Source: Bacteroidales bacterium (lineage in GTDB: Bacteria > Bacteroidota > Bacteroidia > Bacteroidales > UBA1556). Taken from it: a stretch of 15,870 nt of DNA. The notes beneath the pieces are model-generated. The model saw only the letters and a program-made list of their open reading frames with translations. It searched no databases and was not told where the DNA came from. The translations under genes were made by a program, and so were the position numbers. Shown here piece by piece: positions 15,175 through 15,870 of this stretch; within the stretch, counting starts at the first letter, position 1; each line of letters opens with the position of its first letter. The stretch is from positions 1-15,870 of the forward strand of contig JAGLDA010000144.1 in assembly GCA_023145955.1 (NCBI GenBank), in the 5' to 3' direction.

Positions 15175-15711
15175 TTATTCTGTTATTATATAAATATCTT
15201 TCAAATTACGACCAAGCTGATCATAATCCAACCCATATCCAACTATAAATTCATTTCCTATTTCAAATCCTACATAATGCACATCATAGTCTTTTTGAAA
15301 TGCCTTAGGCTTAAAAAACAAAGTAGCTATCCTTATACTCGATGGCTTTCTTTCTCCTAAATCAGCAAGTAGGTCGCTCATGGTTATTCCTGTATCAACA
15401 ATGTCTTCAATAATTACAATATCGCGACCTTCGATACTATGGTTTAAACCAATTAATTGTTTAACTTTTTCTGACGTTTCTGTTCCCTGATAGGAGGCTA
15501 GCTTAACAAACGAAATCTCGCAATTAAAAGGATATGCTTTCATCAAATCGCTAGCAAACATAAATGCTCCGTTCAATACTACAATAAATATAGGGTTTTT
15601 ACCTGTATAATCCTTTGCTATTTCAAGAGAAACTCTTTCTACCTGTTTTAATATATCAACGCCAGAGATATATGGCTTAAAGGTTTTATCATTAAGACGA
15701 ATATTAGCCAT
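15175..15711 (-). CDS. hpt: Hypoxanthine phosphoribosyltransferase
   Basis: From the ATG at 15711 this is a 178-residue type I phosphoribosyltransferase, the family's usual length. The PRPP-binding motif IIEDIVDTGITM (100-111), the PPi loop LNGAFMFASDL (46-56), flexible-loop region LASYQGTETS (71-80) and the purine-binding C-terminal segment VGFEIGNEFIVGYGLDYDQ are all present. It should condense hypoxanthine (and probably guanine) with PRPP to form IMP or GMP in the cytoplasm. The frame stays open upstream to a TTG at 15768, but that codon lies inside the TATATTTG promoter box (15766-15773), so the added 19 residues are unlikely to be translated. adk follows 24 bases downstream. The neighbouring mqnB product releases hypoxanthine, its substrate. 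Confidence 0.94.
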   Translation of the reverse strand: MANIRLNDKTFKPYISGVDILKQVERVSLEIAKDYTGKNPIFIVVLNGAFMFASDLMKAYPFNCEISFVKLASYQGTETSEKVKQLIGLNHSIEGRDIVIIEDIVDTGITMSDLLADLGERKPSSIRIATLFFKPKAFQKDYDVHYVGFEIGNEFIVGYGLDYDQLGRNLKDIYIITE

Positions 15712-15765
15712 ATTTTTATTTATTATTATTTCTTTGTTTATACTATATAAAGCATTAATAATCTG

Positions 15766-15773
15766 CAAATATA
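15766..15773 (-). promoter_or_regulatory. -7 promoter box for the hpt-adk-obg operon
   Basis: Read on the minus strand, TATATTTG followed by C matches the Bacteroidota TAnnTTTG -7 consensus. No convincing TTG -33 element stands at the expected distance. Transcription would start near 15755-15760 and give a leader of about 45-50 bases before the ATG at 15711. It lies just downstream of the terminator that ends the previous leftward gene, as expected for a fresh transcription unit. Confidence 0.55.
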
Positions 15774-15819
15774 AAGTTTTTTATCACACTTTTTTTATTG
15801 AATTATATTTGCCAATAAT

Positions 15820-15853
15820 AAAAAAACCTCAGATAAAAATTATCTGAGGTTTT
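15820..15853 (-). terminator. Intrinsic terminator of a leftward gene beyond the right edge
   Basis: AAAACCTCAGATAA (15823-15836) and TTATCTGAGGTTTT (15840-15853) form a perfect 14-base stem around a three-base loop. On the minus strand the stem is followed by seven consecutive T residues (complement of the A-run 15820-15826) and more AT, which is the normal form of an intrinsic terminator. It should end a minus-strand gene whose coding region lies mostly or wholly to the right of the window. The stem is symmetric and may also act in the plus direction, where the T-tract is shorter. Confidence 0.85.
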
Positions 15854-15870
15854 ATGTTAATTAGTGATTA

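Noticed and set aside
15804..15856. Plus-strand promoter box (TATATTTG at 15804-15811) leading to an ATG at 15854 as the start of a rightward gene
   Set aside because: The stem-loop in between has the T-tract of a leftward terminator, the -33 region is poor, and the ATG directly abuts the hairpin; the box may be chance in AT-rich DNA.

Overview
The window looks like a chromosomal segment of an AT-rich member of the Bacteroidota. The signs are TAnnTTTG-type -7 promoter boxes (3264-3271, 10693-10700 and, on the minus strand, 15773-15766), little or no Shine-Dalgarno sequence before most starts, and proteins of Bacteroidota type: a lipoprotein solute-binding protein, a short-lid adenylate kinase and a PAP2 phosphatase with an SSH variant of motif 2. 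A futalosine hydrolase implies the futalosine route to menaquinone. That argues mildly against a typical Flavobacteriaceae or Bacteroides genome, but the class cannot be fixed from this window. Nothing indicates a phage, plasmid, insertion sequence or CRISPR array.

Layout, plus strand. Positions 1-441 hold the 3' end of a YhcC-like radical SAM gene. After a 110-base gap with a striking 50-base inverted-repeat element (461-510) comes a three-gene uptake ABC transporter: binding lipoprotein, FecCD/BtuC permease and ATPase (551-3210), of the cobalamin/ferric-siderophore/haem class. A 150-base gap carries a promoter and small repeats. It leads into a tripartite RND efflux operon (3361-8940): membrane-fusion protein, inner-membrane pump and TolC-like channel. 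Right behind it, probably co-transcribed, are an ABC-2-like membrane protein and its ATPase (9000-10600). A new promoter at 10693 drives a bile acid:sodium symporter-family transporter and the futalosine hydrolase mqnB (10725-12361).

Layout, minus strand. From the right edge leftward come a strong terminator for a gene outside the window (15820-15853), then hpt, adk, obg and a PAP2 phosphatase (15711 to 12371), closely spaced and probably one transcription unit. It converges with mqnB, leaving only 9 bases between the stop codons.

The genes are mostly housekeeping and transport. MqnB releases hypoxanthine during menaquinone synthesis, and the facing operon encodes the hypoxanthine salvage enzyme Hpt. 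The most unusual object is adk, which encodes two complete adenylate-kinase domains in one 389-residue chain. The first has every expected catalytic residue. The second has Arg for the P-loop Lys and Lys for two conserved Asp residues, so it looks like a fused pseudo-kinase domain. Two annotation traps are corrected: the longest reading frames of hpt and of the symporter begin with TTG codons lying inside their own promoter boxes, so the downstream ATG codons are preferred.
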